DNA from: Monosporascus cannonballus
Taxonomy: Eukaryota; Ascomycota; Sordariomycetes; Xylariales
Direction of reading: 5' to 3'
DNA length: 64,000 nucleotides
NCBI GenBank assembly: GCA_004154925.1
Contig: QJNS01000072.1
Location: forward strand, 119,703 to 183,702
The notes under the pieces are model-generated. The model was not told where the DNA came from and did no database searches. It was given only the letters and a program-made list of their open reading frames with translations. This document shows, piece by piece, positions 1-13,400 of this stretch. Both the position numbers and the translations under genes were made by a program. The number at the start of each line of letters is the position of its first letter. Within the stretch, counting starts at the first letter, position 1.

Positions 1-3000
1 CGGGCCCGGCTGGAAGTAAGTCACTCGCAGTCCACCGCAGCTGGCGCTGCGCAATGGTGGTGGGGTCACTGCCACCACCGGATGGGAGAGGGCACAATCG
101 TCCTGGCCGCTCGCCGTCCTTTACATATACGGTGTTGCGAGGCCAGACAACTTGCTAGCCGCCGAAGATGTAGCTCAGGTTAGCTGAATTACCTATAAAC
201 AGTAAAATGAGTCAATATAAAGGATCTGAGCCGAAATAAAAGTGCGATTAACAGTACGAGGTACCGCTTTCCGTATCTTGATGGAAAGATACGACACTGC
301 GTTCATCCGCCCCTTATTCACAAGGTGACCCTGGGCGCTGCGTGCTTATGTAGTCATTGAACTGGTCAAACTACCATATTCCGGGATTATTGCAGTTAGT
401 GCCGTACATCCCCCATATGTCTAGATCCTTCTTGCCACATAAACTAGGTATCTGAAATTCCTGGATCCTTTAAACAAATTTATATGGGAAATATTGAAAA
501 CGAAACAACGGGCGATTGTACCACACTAACTAGAAAGATCCCCGGGGGTTGTAGCTCGCGTAGCTACTCGCTAAATCCGATGCCCCTACGATAGTAATGT
601 TTGTTACTCTAGTCGCTAGCTATACGCCGCCGGGCACATTGTAATGTCTGTATCGTTGTTGCCAGATGAGGCAGCTAAGACGGCTGTAAGTTGATATGGT
701 GGCTGAAGTAGCTCCTCTCTGACCGTCCACGCTCTAGCTCGAGTCTTATTAATCCCTTGTTGCCCTAGTGAATAGTCCAGGTGAGGCGGACGTACAGTCC
801 TTACATGACTACGCTGCTGAGGGCGAGCTATCTCGATGATAGCCATGCCTCTTTCTCCCGGACTAAGTTACCGAGCGCTAAAACACGTATATGCTAGCCC
901 GGCGTTGTATAGGCTTGGCACAGATGGTCCCATGGTGGCTATCGCTCTCCATGTACGTCGCTTAATCTTCTCCTTGCGAATATAGGAAAGGGGATACTAA
1001 GCCCGTATATGTTGGGGAAGCAACATATCACTGATCAGGATTATGACTATCTCTGAAACTCGTAGTCATCTTAGACAATACCTCGACCTCAACAGTATGC
1101 TGGTTCTTTCGGAGCTCACCACGGCTCCTCAGCCTCGGTAAGTTCAATCTACGCTCAGTATGTAATGATAATTGCTATGAGAGGAGCCCTTAGTTATGCC
1201 TGAAAATGAGCGAGAAACTGGGCGCCAGACTAGTAAGGCTGGACTGGCTGTGCGCACCAGCCAGATCTTAGGGTCCAAGCAGGCTGTGGTGTTCCTTTCA
1301 GTACCTGCCAAGAAAGCTTTACCTCCCAGGCCCTGACTAGGAAACTACTATTAGTGTGAATTGAAGGCCACCATCGCCTAGTATGAGAAAAATGGCGCAA
1401 ATTGAGACATCGCAGTCTCATTGGCTATTGCTAGTATGTGGCTTGTAACCAGCATCGTGGATATTAGATGATGGTAACGAAAACGGAAGAAGTAGCTGAT
1501 TAGGTATCAATAGGTCCCCGCGTCGGGGGTATATGCTGAACCTTAGGGTAGGAGAAGGCTCACGTTACTTAGACGTGGAATATCTTCCGAGGGAATGGAC
1601 AGCCGCAGCTGGCGTTTTCAAGACCAGTCCCGTTTGCAGCATTGCCCCCGGGAGACAAGGTTCGCTCCCTGGCAGCAATGGCGGACTGCTTGCTCTCCAA
1701 CTGGGATTGCGTAGTTACGGGACTTCCTATCAACGGGCGAATTTATGAAGCTGCATCGCGGTTGCGACGGTAACACGAAGCCGGTGGGAAGTTGTAAAGC
1801 AAGTTGGCTGGGTTGTATTCGATGACCGGAATTGCGACCTGTCGCGACTAACATGAAAGTACGCATTATATGGTAGGGGATGGTAGGCTCGAGAGGAGAC
1901 GAGACTCCAGAAGGCCACAGGGCTCTGGTAAGATACACACACACACACTCTCTCTCTCATAAGCACTGGAAATAAAGTTACGGGAGGATCCGGCCCCCAG
2001 ACGGCTGGAGAGGTATGTCTCTGAAACGGACGAAGCACCTGTGGGTGCTAGACGAAGCGATACAATGCAATCATCACCGACAGCGCTCTGTTATGTGAGT
2101 CTGTGTTTGTCAACCATCCACCTAGAAATCGGCAATTCAGATAAGGTGTGGCTTCAATAGCAGGCAGTCTCCTGCGATCTATGGAAACATGATTCCCCGC
2201 CAAGGTCCTACCTAGCATGTTGGGCATGGCCTTCACTTACGTACTTCGCTCCTCCAAAAATAGAAAATACCCACCTAAGTGATTGAAAAATAGGAATCAG
2301 CTCTAATCAGTGATCGCCAGGACAGCCTTCCAGCGTAACGCGAACTCGGAGTCATTTTAGGTGTGCATTGTATTGTATGCAAAACCGAGGCTTGTCTAGT
2401 TACTAACTTGAGCAAAAAGGAGAGGAAGAGAATGGGAAAGAAAGATAGAAGAGCAAGTCCCATATGGCATCTTCACATTAAAGGTCGAGGGCCAGGGTAA
2501 CTAGGATCACGAGCAACTTACGACCATACTACTACATAGCGCTTAGGCGAACCATTAGGATCTGCCTACCCACCTCTTTAGACTCGTCACAATCTAACAA
2601 CTGCTTTGTATCTTGGAAAAGAGGCGCTCCTAATTGGGTCTGGTGGCAATTGAAAGGCAAGCGAAGAGGAAGAGGTAGCAAACAAGGCTTCCCGTTCATC
2701 TCCAATGGTCCTGATTGATAGGTGAACAAGTCGTACACGCTTCAAGGTGGACGTGTACTTCGTCGGTTACTGTAGAAAGTAACAGGGGACGATTAGCTAA
2801 GCGCCGACTAGAGCCTGCAGCAGGGAGAATCTGCGGGTCCTTGTATCGTGATTCCTTCTCGTGAAACAGTGAAAAAGGCAGGCTGAGGTGAGATCCTCGA
2901 TGATCCGCGACCCGGGTTGGCCCCCCATGGGCAATCTGACCATTCCTGGCAGAGATATCTGATAGAGGAGACCGGAGACCTGTTTTGGGCGGCAAAGGGC

Positions 3001-5358
3001 ATGTAAGGGTTCCTGGGGACAATTTTTAGCCTGCGTCTCAGCCGAGACCGTGCACTTGATCGAGAGCGCGTCCAGACTCCGCAGGACACACTGTACTGTC
3101 GTCATAACTATTTAGCTTCCTTTATTGAGTAGCTATTGGCTTCGTTGGGCCGTTAGGCGCAGAATGTTACAGTATTCATTGTGGATATGCTCACACTGTA
3201 CGGACACGAATACGTACCCACTTTTGATTAGCAAAACAGCATGCCCCAAAAATATACCCCGAAAAGGGAGAAGGGATGGAATGACGACGATACCAAACGG
3301 GATGCAATAGCTGGGCAAGGGGGAATACGAACAGCCACCCAGAAACAGAAAATCATCCAATGTTGAAACGATGGCGGAGGCCTTAATGCACCTCAAATGC
3401 AGGTACGCACTTTTTTTGTTTATTATAAATTTACTATGTGTGGACACGCACCCGAATGAGATGGCTAAGGTGGTTGACGATCGGGACCGGAGAATACGTA
3501 TGCGATTATGATTTGGTAACAGCAAGACGGGACGGGGTACGAACGACACTGTGGATAGATAGATCGGAGCTCAATGTTGGATGGTCTGCAGATACAGTAG
3601 CGCCTATTTATCTCACATGGTACCTAAGCGCATCAATCCACCCGCTTCCGTGGTTCTCCGAATATCGATCGATACCTGGATGCTTACCTACAAGGCAAGG
3701 TAGGCAAGTAGGTATTTACATACATACTACCTTTCATTGATGATATGGAAGAGGGAAGGGGAGGAACTCTCCATTGCTGCCGCATTCCTACTTCGTCAAT
3801 ACCATCTCGTTAATACCTAAGGCGGGCTCAACCTTTCCGAATCTTGTTCAGCAAACTCCTCTTGTTGTATGTACGGAATGCGGGGGCTGTACATACACAG
3901 CACGCAATACGGCTACGCATGTCCACAATCCTTGCATAAACACTACGGCAGGCTCTTGGCTCGCTCTGACTTTGGTCTAGATTAACCCACGCGAACCAAT
4001 GGTGTGCTTAGCTTGTTGTATTGAGTTTGCTAAGTACGATTTATCCGAGGACGCAACTGACGGGGACGAACAGGGGAAGCATGCTTGGTGACATCCCGGC
4101 AGCACATGGAAGCGCTCTGTGCTGTTTCGCAGTGGCTTCTCTTTTTTAAAGAATGTGCGAAGCAACTACGAAAGTAGCCCCTGCTAGCCGGCGTAACAAG
4201 CATGTTCTGCTAGCTCAAAACTTTTATCGATCTGGATACGTACCTAGTCCCAATGCCCATCCTTTTAGTCCAGTCGCTATCTTGAATCCTCGTTGACCAT
4301 TGATTGCCATACAGATGCAGTCATACTGCATACGGTAGTAACCTACCTTTCCCAGGGTCTTCAACTCGGTCGGGCCAGGCCTTCCTGCTTGGGACCTACT
4401 ACTCGGCCTCACAGTTCAATCAATCCAAAGGTTGCAACCTCTCGTGAGGTTTTCCCCTCTTTCTCCTCTCCGTCTGTCCGTCGTTCTGTAATTTCAAATT
4501 CGAGCCTCGCCCAGTTCCAATTTATCACGGGCCAGCCGCCAAGTATCCTATTCGCCTCCGTTCCTTTTTCCAACAATAGTTTGACTTTCCCATTATCACG
4601 CGTCGCACTTAATTTCCTCCTCTACCTCTATCAATACCTGTCGACGGCTCGATTGCGTTTTTACCTAATATACAAACCATATTTGGGTCGAGACCAGCCA
4701 GCTCTGTGGCCAACGCCCACGGCCGCGGCTCGTCCTGGGCTGTGCTACAACTCAGGGTCTCACAAGTTTCGCGCGGTCCCTATTATCTTGACCACCACTC
4801 TCTGCGCCACCATAACAAAATTGTAACACTGGAAAGCCCATGAGCCTCAATTCGACGTGCGCCTACCCGCATACTCTCCTCCTCTAAAAGAAACGCTGTC
4901 CCGCATTCCGGCTATATCTGGATCCCGCAGCTCTATATCCTATCTACTTCGTACCTTCTTTGAATTAAGCTCCTGGGCAGGCTGCCGCGTCGTCCGGACC
5001 TCTTGGTCCACCAGTCTTCAAGCTGGATTCGTGAGTTTAAACTTAACTTTGTCTTGACTTCTGTGCCGTTGAAGCTATCCTTCACGCTTCTTTCTTTCTA
5101 CCCCCCCTATTTCGCCATTCTATCAGTCCCCCTCTGTTATTCCTTCCTGTGCGTGCTCAAACCTAGGTTCTCGTCGCTAACATACCGGTGTTTAGCTTCA
5201 TCCATGTTGCTGCTTGGTCGCAGCACCAGAGTCCCAGTCCCTCTAGGCGACATCCGCTTGGACATTTCCGCTCGCTTTCGAGCATATCGCCGACAGCCAT
5301 CTCCGGCCGGTCGAGATCCCCCGCAGCAAAATCAGTTTCTTCCGGCAATGTTGCGGAT
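1..5358. other. Gene-poor left flank and SEC2 leader
   Basis: I see no gene I can support here. The open frames on both strands are short, overlap each other in conflicting frames, and show no recognisable domain. A CA/CT dinucleotide microsatellite lies at 1933-1958. From about 4440 to 5160 the plus strand is rich in C and T tracts, which is typical of promoters and 5' leaders of filamentous ascomycetes and fits the start region of the SEC2 gene just downstream. A good splice-donor consensus (GTGAGT) at 5031 and an acceptor-like TTTAG ending at 5195 could delimit an intron in that leader, but no upstream ATG exon in the right frame could be found. Confidence 0.5.
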
Positions 5359-7347
5359 ATGGCGGTTCCACTAGACGCCACGCCTAAGCGCATGGCGTCG
5401 TCTCAGTCCCTCATGGCGGACCAGGAGCATAGTACGATACCTGATCCAAGGAAGCGAGCTTTGAGTTCGGCAAATGCCCCTGGCGCGGGAACTCCGACTC
5501 ATCATCCGGATCTCGACCATGAGGTAGCGGCCCTTAGCACAAAACTGATCGATGCCTTGAACCACCAGACCACGCTCGACGACACGCTTTCTGCGACGAG
5601 ACAAGAACTGGAAGCTTCCCGCGGGCGGATAAGTGAATTAGAGGAACTAGTGACGCGGCAACAGGAAATGTTGGCCGGGGACGTCTGGGTCAAGCGTTCC
5701 AGCGTCGAAGAGGAAAAGAATAGGTTTCTTTTGCGTATCGCCGACGAGAAAAAGAAACGCGCCGATGTGGAAAAGGAAAAGCGGAAAATTGAGCAGGAGT
5801 TAGAAACACTAACCGTGTCGCTTTTCGAGGAGGCTAACAAGATGGTCATTACCGCCAAGGAGGAGGCCAAAAAGGAGCAGCACATACTTCAACGCAAGAA
5901 CGAGCAGCTCAAGGCGCAGCTAGCCGATACAGAGGGTCTTCTGAGATCCCAGCAGGAACAATTGGCAGAGCTGAAGCATGTAATGGAACAGATGACGGCC
6001 GAACGGGACTCCCATACTGGCACCACACCTTCGTCGCCCGGGTTCAGCAAATTCGACGCCAAAGAGGACGACGCCCAAATTTCCGATGGCAGTTCGCAAT
6101 ACGGTCATGCGGTACCTCTCTCGCCCACGTACCCTACAAGCCTTACACATCTCTTGCAGCCCGTTCTGAGGACTGACATTTCTTCCTACGATGATTTCGT
6201 GGCGCTCGTGAAGACGTCCAAGAACCAGCCATCAAGCCGGGTTTCCTCGGGGTCCTACAGTGGTCTTAACCCTCTTCTCGGCTTCACTGGCAGTGGCTCA
6301 GCTCCGTCAAATGCATCCACTACCTCCGTGTCGACCGCCGCAACGCCCGCATCAAACAACGTGTCACCGCAGACTCCGAACACCCCTGCTTCAGCTCTCA
6401 GCGCTGGCTCGACTGCGTCTTCGGTACCGCTTATGCCTTTGAAAGATACCAAATTCTATAAGAGGGCTTTAGCTGAGGATATCGAGCCGACCCTACGGCT
6501 TGATACAGCCCCAGGGCTCTCCTGGCTGGCTCGTCGGTCCGTCATCAATGCTATGACCGAGGGCAGTCTGGTGGTTGAACCGGTACCTACCAGCAGCCCA
6601 TTTGCGACCATCAGCAAACCGCAGTTCTATCCTTGCTCTCTCTGCGGGGAGTCGCGAAAGGATGAGACGCACCTGCGCAATCACCGATTCCGCACGAGCG
6701 AATCTGATTCGGCTCAGCGCTATCCCCTTTGCAAGTACTGCCTTAGCCGCGTACGATCCACATGCGATTTCCTTGGTTTCTTACGTATGGTCCGGGATGG
6801 GCACTGGCGTGCCGACGACGCCGACGGGGAACGGATTGCCTGGGAGGAGAGCGTCAAGCTGAGGGAGCAGATGTTTTGGAGCCGCATCGGAGGCGGGGTT
6901 GTCCCGGCCCAGGGCGGCCCTGGACACTCCGAGAAGAGTGCCCGAAGTAGTCACGAGGCCAGCAGAACCTTGGCGGAAGGAGATAAAACAATCGAGCCCC
7001 CCGAACCATCTGACGGCTCGAGCGACACGGCGGCAGCCGAAGACCAAAGCAAGCCCCTTGAGGATGCGAAAGTAGAGCAGTCCCCGGCAGCCGAAGATCA
7101 AAGCAAACCTAATGAGGATGCTGAGCCGGCGGAGCGGACACCGGCGCCCGAAGATCAAAACAAGCCTAATGAGGATGCCGCGCCGGTAGAGCAGCTTCCC
7201 CTAGACCCGTCAACCTCGGTAACAATCACTGAGGAACCGACCCCCAGTGCGAGGGGCTTAACACAATCAGTTGAAACACCAAAGATTCTGTCAGCGAAGG
7301 ACGGAGCAGCTAGGCTCTCTCTCACTATCCCTGGGGCTTTCGAGTAG
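5359..7347 (+). CDS. SEC2: Sec2-type Rab guanine nucleotide exchange factor
   Basis: Sec2 proteins activate the Rab GTPase Sec4 on secretory vesicles and so drive vesicle transport to the exocyst at growing tips. From the in-frame ATG at 5359 the product is 662 aa. Residues about 52-214 form a charged coiled coil containing LFEEANKMV (about 155-163), the hallmark of the Sec2/Rabin exchange domain. A Ser/Thr/Pro-rich linker follows. Next comes a conserved Cys-containing region with CSLCGE (about 426) and YPLCKYCLSRVRSTCDFLG (about 455), usual in fungal Sec2. Near the C-terminus three roughly 20-residue repeats carry EDQ(S/N)KP(N/L)EDA (about 558-614). The same frame stays open upstream to a stop at 5164-5166 but has no ATG there, only a GTG at 5188. 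The true N-terminus may therefore be longer through an unseen first exon. Function is inferred from the family; the gene identity is secure. Confidence 0.88.
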   Translation: MAVPLDATPKRMASSQSLMADQEHSTIPDPRKRALSSANAPGAGTPTHHPDLDHEVAALSTKLIDALNHQTTLDDTLSATRQELEASRGRISELEELVTRQQEMLAGDVWVKRSSVEEEKNRFLLRIADEKKKRADVEKEKRKIEQELETLTVSLFEEANKMVITAKEEAKKEQHILQRKNEQLKAQLADTEGLLRSQQEQLAELKHVMEQMTAERDSHTGTTPSSPGFSKFDAKEDDAQISDGSSQYGHAVPLSPTYPTSLTHLLQPVLRTDISSYDDFVALVKTSKNQPSSRVSSGSYSGLNPLLGFTGSGSAPSNASTTSVSTAATPASNNVSPQTPNTPASALSAGSTASSVPLMPLKDTKFYKRALAEDIEPTLRLDTAPGLSWLARRSVINAMTEGSLVVEPVPTSSPFATISKPQFYPCSLCGESRKDETHLRNHRFRTSESDSAQRYPLCKYCLSRVRSTCDFLGFLRMVRDGHWRADDADGERIAWEESVKLREQMFWSRIGGGVVPAQGGPGHSEKSARSSHEASRTLAEGDKTIEPPEPSDGSSDTAAAEDQSKPLEDAKVEQSPAAEDQSKPNEDAEPAERTPAPEDQNKPNEDAAPVEQLPLDPSTSVTITEEPTPSARGLTQSVETPKILSAKDGAARLSLTIPGAFE

Positions 7348-10300
7348 CCCCGACGAAGGTTTAGAAGTTGCTGTCATGGATCTGATACCCAATTCATTCA
7401 TGAAGGGAAATGTTTCGTTCCCTTAGACTTTGCATACATTCGCTCGTACATACTACCTTCACCGGGCCTTACAACCTGCTGTATAACTACTACTACTACT
7501 ACCACCTTTAATACCGAAATTATCTGCACTCAAGGACGCCAAGGGAAAGGCGTCCTTCAAGGGAGACGGAGCATTGGGAGATGGCGTTTTTGGTCTGGCA
7601 AGGGGGATAGCCTTGCTGAATTTGAGGGCATCATTTTAACGAAGCTGCCCAGGAGCATTGGTGACTGGGAAGGAAAGGGGGCCTTTGGATTGGTCAAGCG
7701 TCGAGTGGTTTTGGAATGGGATTGGGGCTGGGTGCATAGAGACGGATACATGATGCTTAATGCGACTCTTGCCATTAGGGAAAGGGGGCAGCGGCCTCCT
7801 CAGGCGCGAGGCTAGGCCATAAAAAGGGGGCCTACTAGTATCGGGCCGCAGAGATAGGATTACGAAATGGGAAGTCGCGCTGGCGTGTGATATCTATCTG
7901 GTGGTCGGCCCCCGCCTTCGTTGAGCCGTCCGTGATGTGCGCTGTTGTGTGTTGGCACTGAATTGAATTGTTGACGATGGCGCGGAGCTGTGTTTCTTGC
8001 CGGATGGGACATGTCCGCGCATCTACGTTTGTTCCTCCTACACTTCGCTGGCCTGATTTAATATCTCGCCCAGTGAGAGTTATTACCATGTGGCTTCTAA
8101 TTAGCCCTTCGACGCGTGCACGGGCTGAGCTTGTCATTACCGATGGGTGTGGATCAATGGGTTAGGTCGGTTGTTCTGAGTTTCTGGAAGACATTCAGTC
8201 ACTCCAGTCGGGGAGGGCGTTTATGAGTACGGATAGCACAATCTACGATCTAACCCGCGATCCCGCAAGCTTCTTGTCACCCCTATCGGTCACCTCTATC
8301 GGTCGCCCCTATTAATCGCCCTTGTCCATCGCCCCGCCACGCGTCGGGTGCGTGGGCTGTGATGCGGTCCATGCGGCGTTGCGCGCCGTCCCGTGCCGTC
8401 CTCCCCACCCCCCTGATCCCCATCCCGGGCGTCCACCGAACAGCACGTCGTGAAGTGGCAGCGACGTCGCGTTAGCCGCCCAGCGGTGTTCAGCTGACCA
8501 GTTGGGCGGGTTTGGTGTGTAGGTGTGTGCGTATGACATGCGGTATTGCTTGCTATTCGGGGGCCCGTATGGGTCGCGTGGTAGGTTTCGGGTGGCGGCG
8601 AGAGTTTTTCCATAACGCACATGTGTGTATACATATACGCATATATATGTAGAGAGAGGGAGAAAGGGGGGGAACCTCGGAGACGGCCATCTGGACGCCT
8701 ACCACCCTCACCCCTTTCCCTAAATCACATAAACGCAAAGGAGCGAGCCGATCGACCAACCGATCATCAACCGCAGTGGGCGCATCCGTCGTATAGCGGC
8801 GGGTACCGCCAGATAAGTCGAGTAGGAGCAAGAGAGGGGGGATGAGAATGAGGGAGCGGAACCGGCTGTGTAATTGTTGAACCATCTCGGTCATCCAGCC
8901 AGTTAACTGGGTCCCCAGCCTGCCTCCCGCCATCGTCGTCATTGCATCCGCCGTCGAACACGATACTGTGGGTCATCTTTTAGCTAGACTTAGACTGACT
9001 CTCGGAGACGAAAGGGTCCGTCCAGGTTGACTTCCTGGTTCCTATCTGTGTCCATCCATCCATCCAACCTACCTAACCCACCCGCCAAACCGCGCAAAGC
9101 GCGATCAATCGATGCCCGAGTTAGCCGTCTGCACGAGAGGGAGGGAGGCCCGGGACGGTGACCGTGTCCGATGGGATGCGTGGGTGGGATGCCCCCGCCC
9201 CCAATATGTTCTCCGCCTTGAAAGTATAGAGGAAGAGAGGTTGAGAGAGAAGCGGGGTTCGTTGATGGAAAAGACCAGGAGATGGGTATACCAACCACGT
9301 CTCGGTTAGGTCACCTCGTCAAGTTGTTTGGCTCTAGCTGATTGGGACCCATTCCCGCTCCTTGATGATTATGATATTCGAAAAGGCCCAGTGATTATAT
9401 TTATATAACTAGCCAGTTTGTTCGGCGTCTTGGGCTCATGAAGGTGCAAAGTTTATGCATAAAGTTAGGCCCTGTCTTACTAGATCATGAACAAGAGCGA
9501 CAGAGCCAGGTGAAGTTAATCCTATCGTCTTCACATCTTTCCTTCGCAGTAAAGGACCCAGTCCTCTTCAATGAGCTGACTGAGATTTCCGGTGTCTCTT
9601 CACATGTGTTATTCAGGGGCAACGGGCTTTATTGCTAGATAACAGCACTCTGCTACCGGTTGGACAGATGATCATTTACACGTCTATCTGTCGAATCAGG
9701 GAGGGATCTCAGGGCCATGCAATGCGAACTCAACACGATGATACCACCGATTGACCCAAGCACCGGCCGTCAGTAAAGGGCTCTGACGGGGACGAGTGAT
9801 TTGGATGGAGGTCCCAACACTTCATACACATGTTGTGTCGAGTGTTTAACATCCGTCGAGATGCTCAACACGTCTCCTGAAACGAACCGAAACGGCCCGG
9901 ATAACAACTCCCACCGGGGTCTCTCCTGATGCCTGTTCACTTGAACCAGACGGGAAACCCGGTAATACTTTGCGAGCTTAATATGCTCTCCTCATCTTGC
10001 CCCTTCCCTCCAATCGTCTCTCTCTACATGACTTCGTGGCCCTGCTAAAGCGAGGGGCGTTACATGACTTGATTTCTAAACGGGGCTAGCATATCTTCGT
10101 TATGGCTTTGCAGTCAAAACCGAAGGAAAACTCTGCAGCAGAAGGCGAGCTGGGGGATGAATAGATCTTGGGGAGAGTGTTACATTGCTGGGGATATGTG
10201 ATGTTCTCGGGGGAATTGGATTACTAGGGGCAGTGTATAGAAGGTCTATATACAAGGGGTTCAAGTCAGTGAAGGGGTGAGGGGCAAATGCAGGGGTGTA

Positions 10301-10438
10301 ACGGTGCTGCCGAGTTCTCTTCCAACTTTGTAGCGAGGCTACGGCGCCAGTGTGGCTTGCTCTTTGGGAGAATCGGATATTGTGTGGCGTGACAAAGACG
10401 GCGAAGGGCGGGTAGGGCAGAGATGTGTGTTTGGTCGC
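7348..10438. other. Intergenic region between SEC2 and KAP95 (tail to tail)
   Basis: About 3.1 kb lies between two convergent gene ends. I see no credible gene. Open frames at 8296-8942 and 8990-9309 overlap on both strands in G/C-biased low-complexity DNA. Visible small structures are an ACT trinucleotide run near 7488-7502, a perfect 9-bp inverted repeat with an 8-base loop at 7532-7557, short CCTATCGGTC repeats near 8283-8308, and a CCAT run near 9052-9066. Confidence 0.45.
7532..7557. repeat. Perfect short inverted repeat (hairpin) downstream of SEC2
   Basis: AAGGACGCC and GGCGTCCTT are exact reverse complements separated by eight bases, about 185 bp after the SEC2 stop codon. It could form a stem in the SEC2 3' untranslated region. 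It resembles a bacterial terminator only superficially, and no such role is expected in a fungus. Confidence 0.5.
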
Positions 10439-13400
10439 TCAAGTTTGTTGCATGACAGCCTGGCCGCCGCCGGTTTGGCGCTTCACCTGCTCTCGAGCCC
10501 ATCGCGCAGTCTCGATAGTGCGAGACTGAAATTCGCGGTTGGTCTTGGTCTCCTTGATCATAACGTTGAGCCAATCTTGACGGAAAGCGTCTGCAAGCTC
10601 GCCATTAGGGAACGCATCAGCAAGGTCGCTGTAGTCCTTGTCAGCAAGTCAACGGAAAAAGCTGGGTGTATGATCATACCCAATAACGCCCATCGTGGAC
10701 CGCATCAGTGGCTCGCTGCGGTTCATGTCGTTGGCAATCAGGTTAAGCAGGTGGAAGATGGCTTGAACATAAGGTTGGAGTGCTTGGGCTGTAGAGTGTT
10801 AGCAATGGATATGACTAGCTTCGCAGGCAAACTTACTCTTGCCGCCGAGTTTCATGGCACCAATAATGCCACTCCAAGCATCGACGATGCCTTCACGGAG
10901 AGAGATGACATAATCAAACATCTCATAAGAGCCCTCCGGTGAAGCAGTGACATTCGCAGCCTGCTGCAAGACCTGCGCTACGACAGACAGGTAAGTCTCG
11001 AAATGACCACCAATAGCGTTGGCGATATCGCCGAAGCATTGGAGAATGGCCGGCTTGAATTGTGTCGAAAGATTCGTGCTCTGCAGAGGCCGAGTCAGCC
11101 GGATAATATCACATGCAAGTTTACGACGTGGGGTATTTTGGAAGGGGAGTGGGTGTGAGTAAGCGGGGCATCATAGGACGTACCCTGAGGTTGTTAAGGA
11201 GGTAATTCATGAAATTGTCGCAATACGGCTGACTCCGCTCTCCCATAGAACGAGTGATGTCGCTGACCAGACCGATAGCCATGGAGCACAAACTCGGCTC
11301 TTCTTGGTTGCCAAGAGCGTTATAGAGGAAGGGTGTGAAGGCCTCCATATACTTGCCGAAGTCCTCCTCCATCGCGTTTGCCAGCCCACTAATCGTGGCA
11401 AAGACGGACTCGGGGACACTTGACTTGCCGCTCGCAGTGCTCAAAATTTGCAGCGATACCTGCATGATGCGGTCGCCTTGTGGTGCGATCTCCTTGTCCA
11501 GTCGCTGGATGATAGCCTGAAGCACAGCGTGTAGACTCGTCTGCATCTCCTCCAGGGCTATCTTGTCCTCTATGCTAACGACCTGGGTCTGCATGGGGAT
11601 CGTTTCCTCCAACCGCTTGATGATAACATTAGACAGCTCCGCGATCGATGGGAAGCTGTCTTGAGCCGCATGCTGTACAAAAGCGCTGAGTACCTCGTAG
11701 GCAGTGGTGCGAACAGCAGTCTCTGTACTTGGCTGTGAAGTTACGGTGAGGAGGGTTTGTACGCTGTTGTTGAAGTGAGGCGTGAGAAGATTCGAGGTAG
11801 CGTCGAAATCGCCCGAGAAGCGCTCCGCCAAATTCATCAGGGCCCAGCAGCACGAGGCAGCCATCTTTGAATCATGGACGCCGGTGAACAAGGACCGGAT
11901 AAGCGGGTCGAGGTGGGTGCTCGGGTCGATGGCTTCAGAACAAGCTTCGGTAATGCGGCCTAAGGCATACGCAGTCGAATCTTTGACGTAAGTAGAACTG
12001 TCCTCCATCATCGTGATCAGAATCGGCAGAGCCTGCTTGACAATAGGCTCCAAGACCTTCTCTTCCGGCCCCTCCATGATGGCGCCGAAGGCAGCAACAG
12101 CAGCTTCCCGGTAATGCCAGTCCTCGGATCGCAGGTGCTGCTCGACGAACTGGATTACGGGCGGTATGATGTTGGGCCCTACGGCCTGTGCGTACAACTG
12201 AAGACATTGATAGGCTGCACGGGACAGGTTGTACTCATCATCTGTAGCGTCCTCGTCCTGCTTGGTGAGAAGCATCAAAAGAGTAGGGACGACTTCGTTA
12301 GTCGCAACGCGCGCGAAGTTGTAGAATGGCCGCATCTGGTCTGAACTTTCAACCTGTTCGAGAAGAAGCGTCAGTTGGCGTTGTCAAGACCACCGCACAT
12401 GGTAGGCAGCTTACCTGAGCGTTGTCCTCTTCAATGTTGATCTCCTCTTCGCAGACTGTGCTCCAAAACTCAACGGCGAGCTTTGCAACGTCCTCGTCCT
12501 CGTTCTTCATGCCTAAAATAGTGAGGCCAAATAGCGCCTTCTCCATGTAGAAGCGCATGTTCTCGTAATAGAGGGCCATGATACGGTTGAGACAGCCGAA
12601 TGCACCTTGTTGTATACGTGCGTCATCAGCTTGTGTGGCCTCGCAGACAACCTGCATGATATAATTCCTCTCTCCTTCGTGCTTGAAGTTGTTGCCAACG
12701 AACTCAAGAGAATCGCCAAGGGCCGTAATGGCAGAGAGGCGAACTTCGTTATTGGTCTCCTCCTTTCTGGCGCCTTGAACAACAGCCGTAAGGATGGCGT
12801 TGGAATGGCCAATAAGGGCGGTGCGCAGGTCGGCATCCTGGCTTTCGCAGATGAAGCCAATGCAGGTCAGTGAAGCCTGCTTCTGATGAGGCGCACCACT
12901 GCTAACGTTCTGAACGAGGGTTGCCATAAGATCGCTCCACTGATCCCTGGGCAGCTCGATGGCGGCGATCGAAGCTATTACCTGAGCAGCCGCCTGGCCA
13001 GCCTGGGCGTTGTTGGAGGAAAGGGTCTGTAAGGCAAGGCTCTTGACACGATCCTTTGTCTCCTGATCTGTCTGTTGCAGCCATTTCGCTTGTATCTCCT
13101 GCTGGCGAGAGAATTCACGGGTGGTAAAGGCATTCTTCAGGGCGAGACCAGCAGCGACTCTGATATTGGCTTCGGTACTTTCGTCTGCCAGTGCTTGAAC
13201 GAGGGTGGCGAGATATAGAGGCTGCAGAATTGACCCAAGATATTAGCGAGGGAGGCCATGACGAGGGAGGCAAAATAAGACATCATCGGGGTAAGGCGAC
13301 TTACGAAGTTCGTCTCAGCAGCCTGGGTGAGTTGTTGCTCCGCACCAGTTCGCGTCGCCGCGTCTGCAAGGGGACGTATGGGTTAGCAAAGGAGGGTACA

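Noticed and set aside
2696..3549. Several overlapping minus-strand frames of 93-138 codons
   Set aside because: They conflict with each other in frame and show no motif, intron structure or homology I know.
4293..4826. 177-codon open frame before SEC2
   Set aside because: Lies in the CT-rich leader; Ser/Leu/Pro-rich low complexity and no recognisable domain.
7532..7557. Intrinsic (bacterial-style) terminator
   Set aside because: No U-tract follows and the genome is fungal; kept only as a hairpin.
8296..9309. Open frames on both strands in G/C-biased DNA
   Set aside because: Low-complexity composition opens all frames; no domain recognised.
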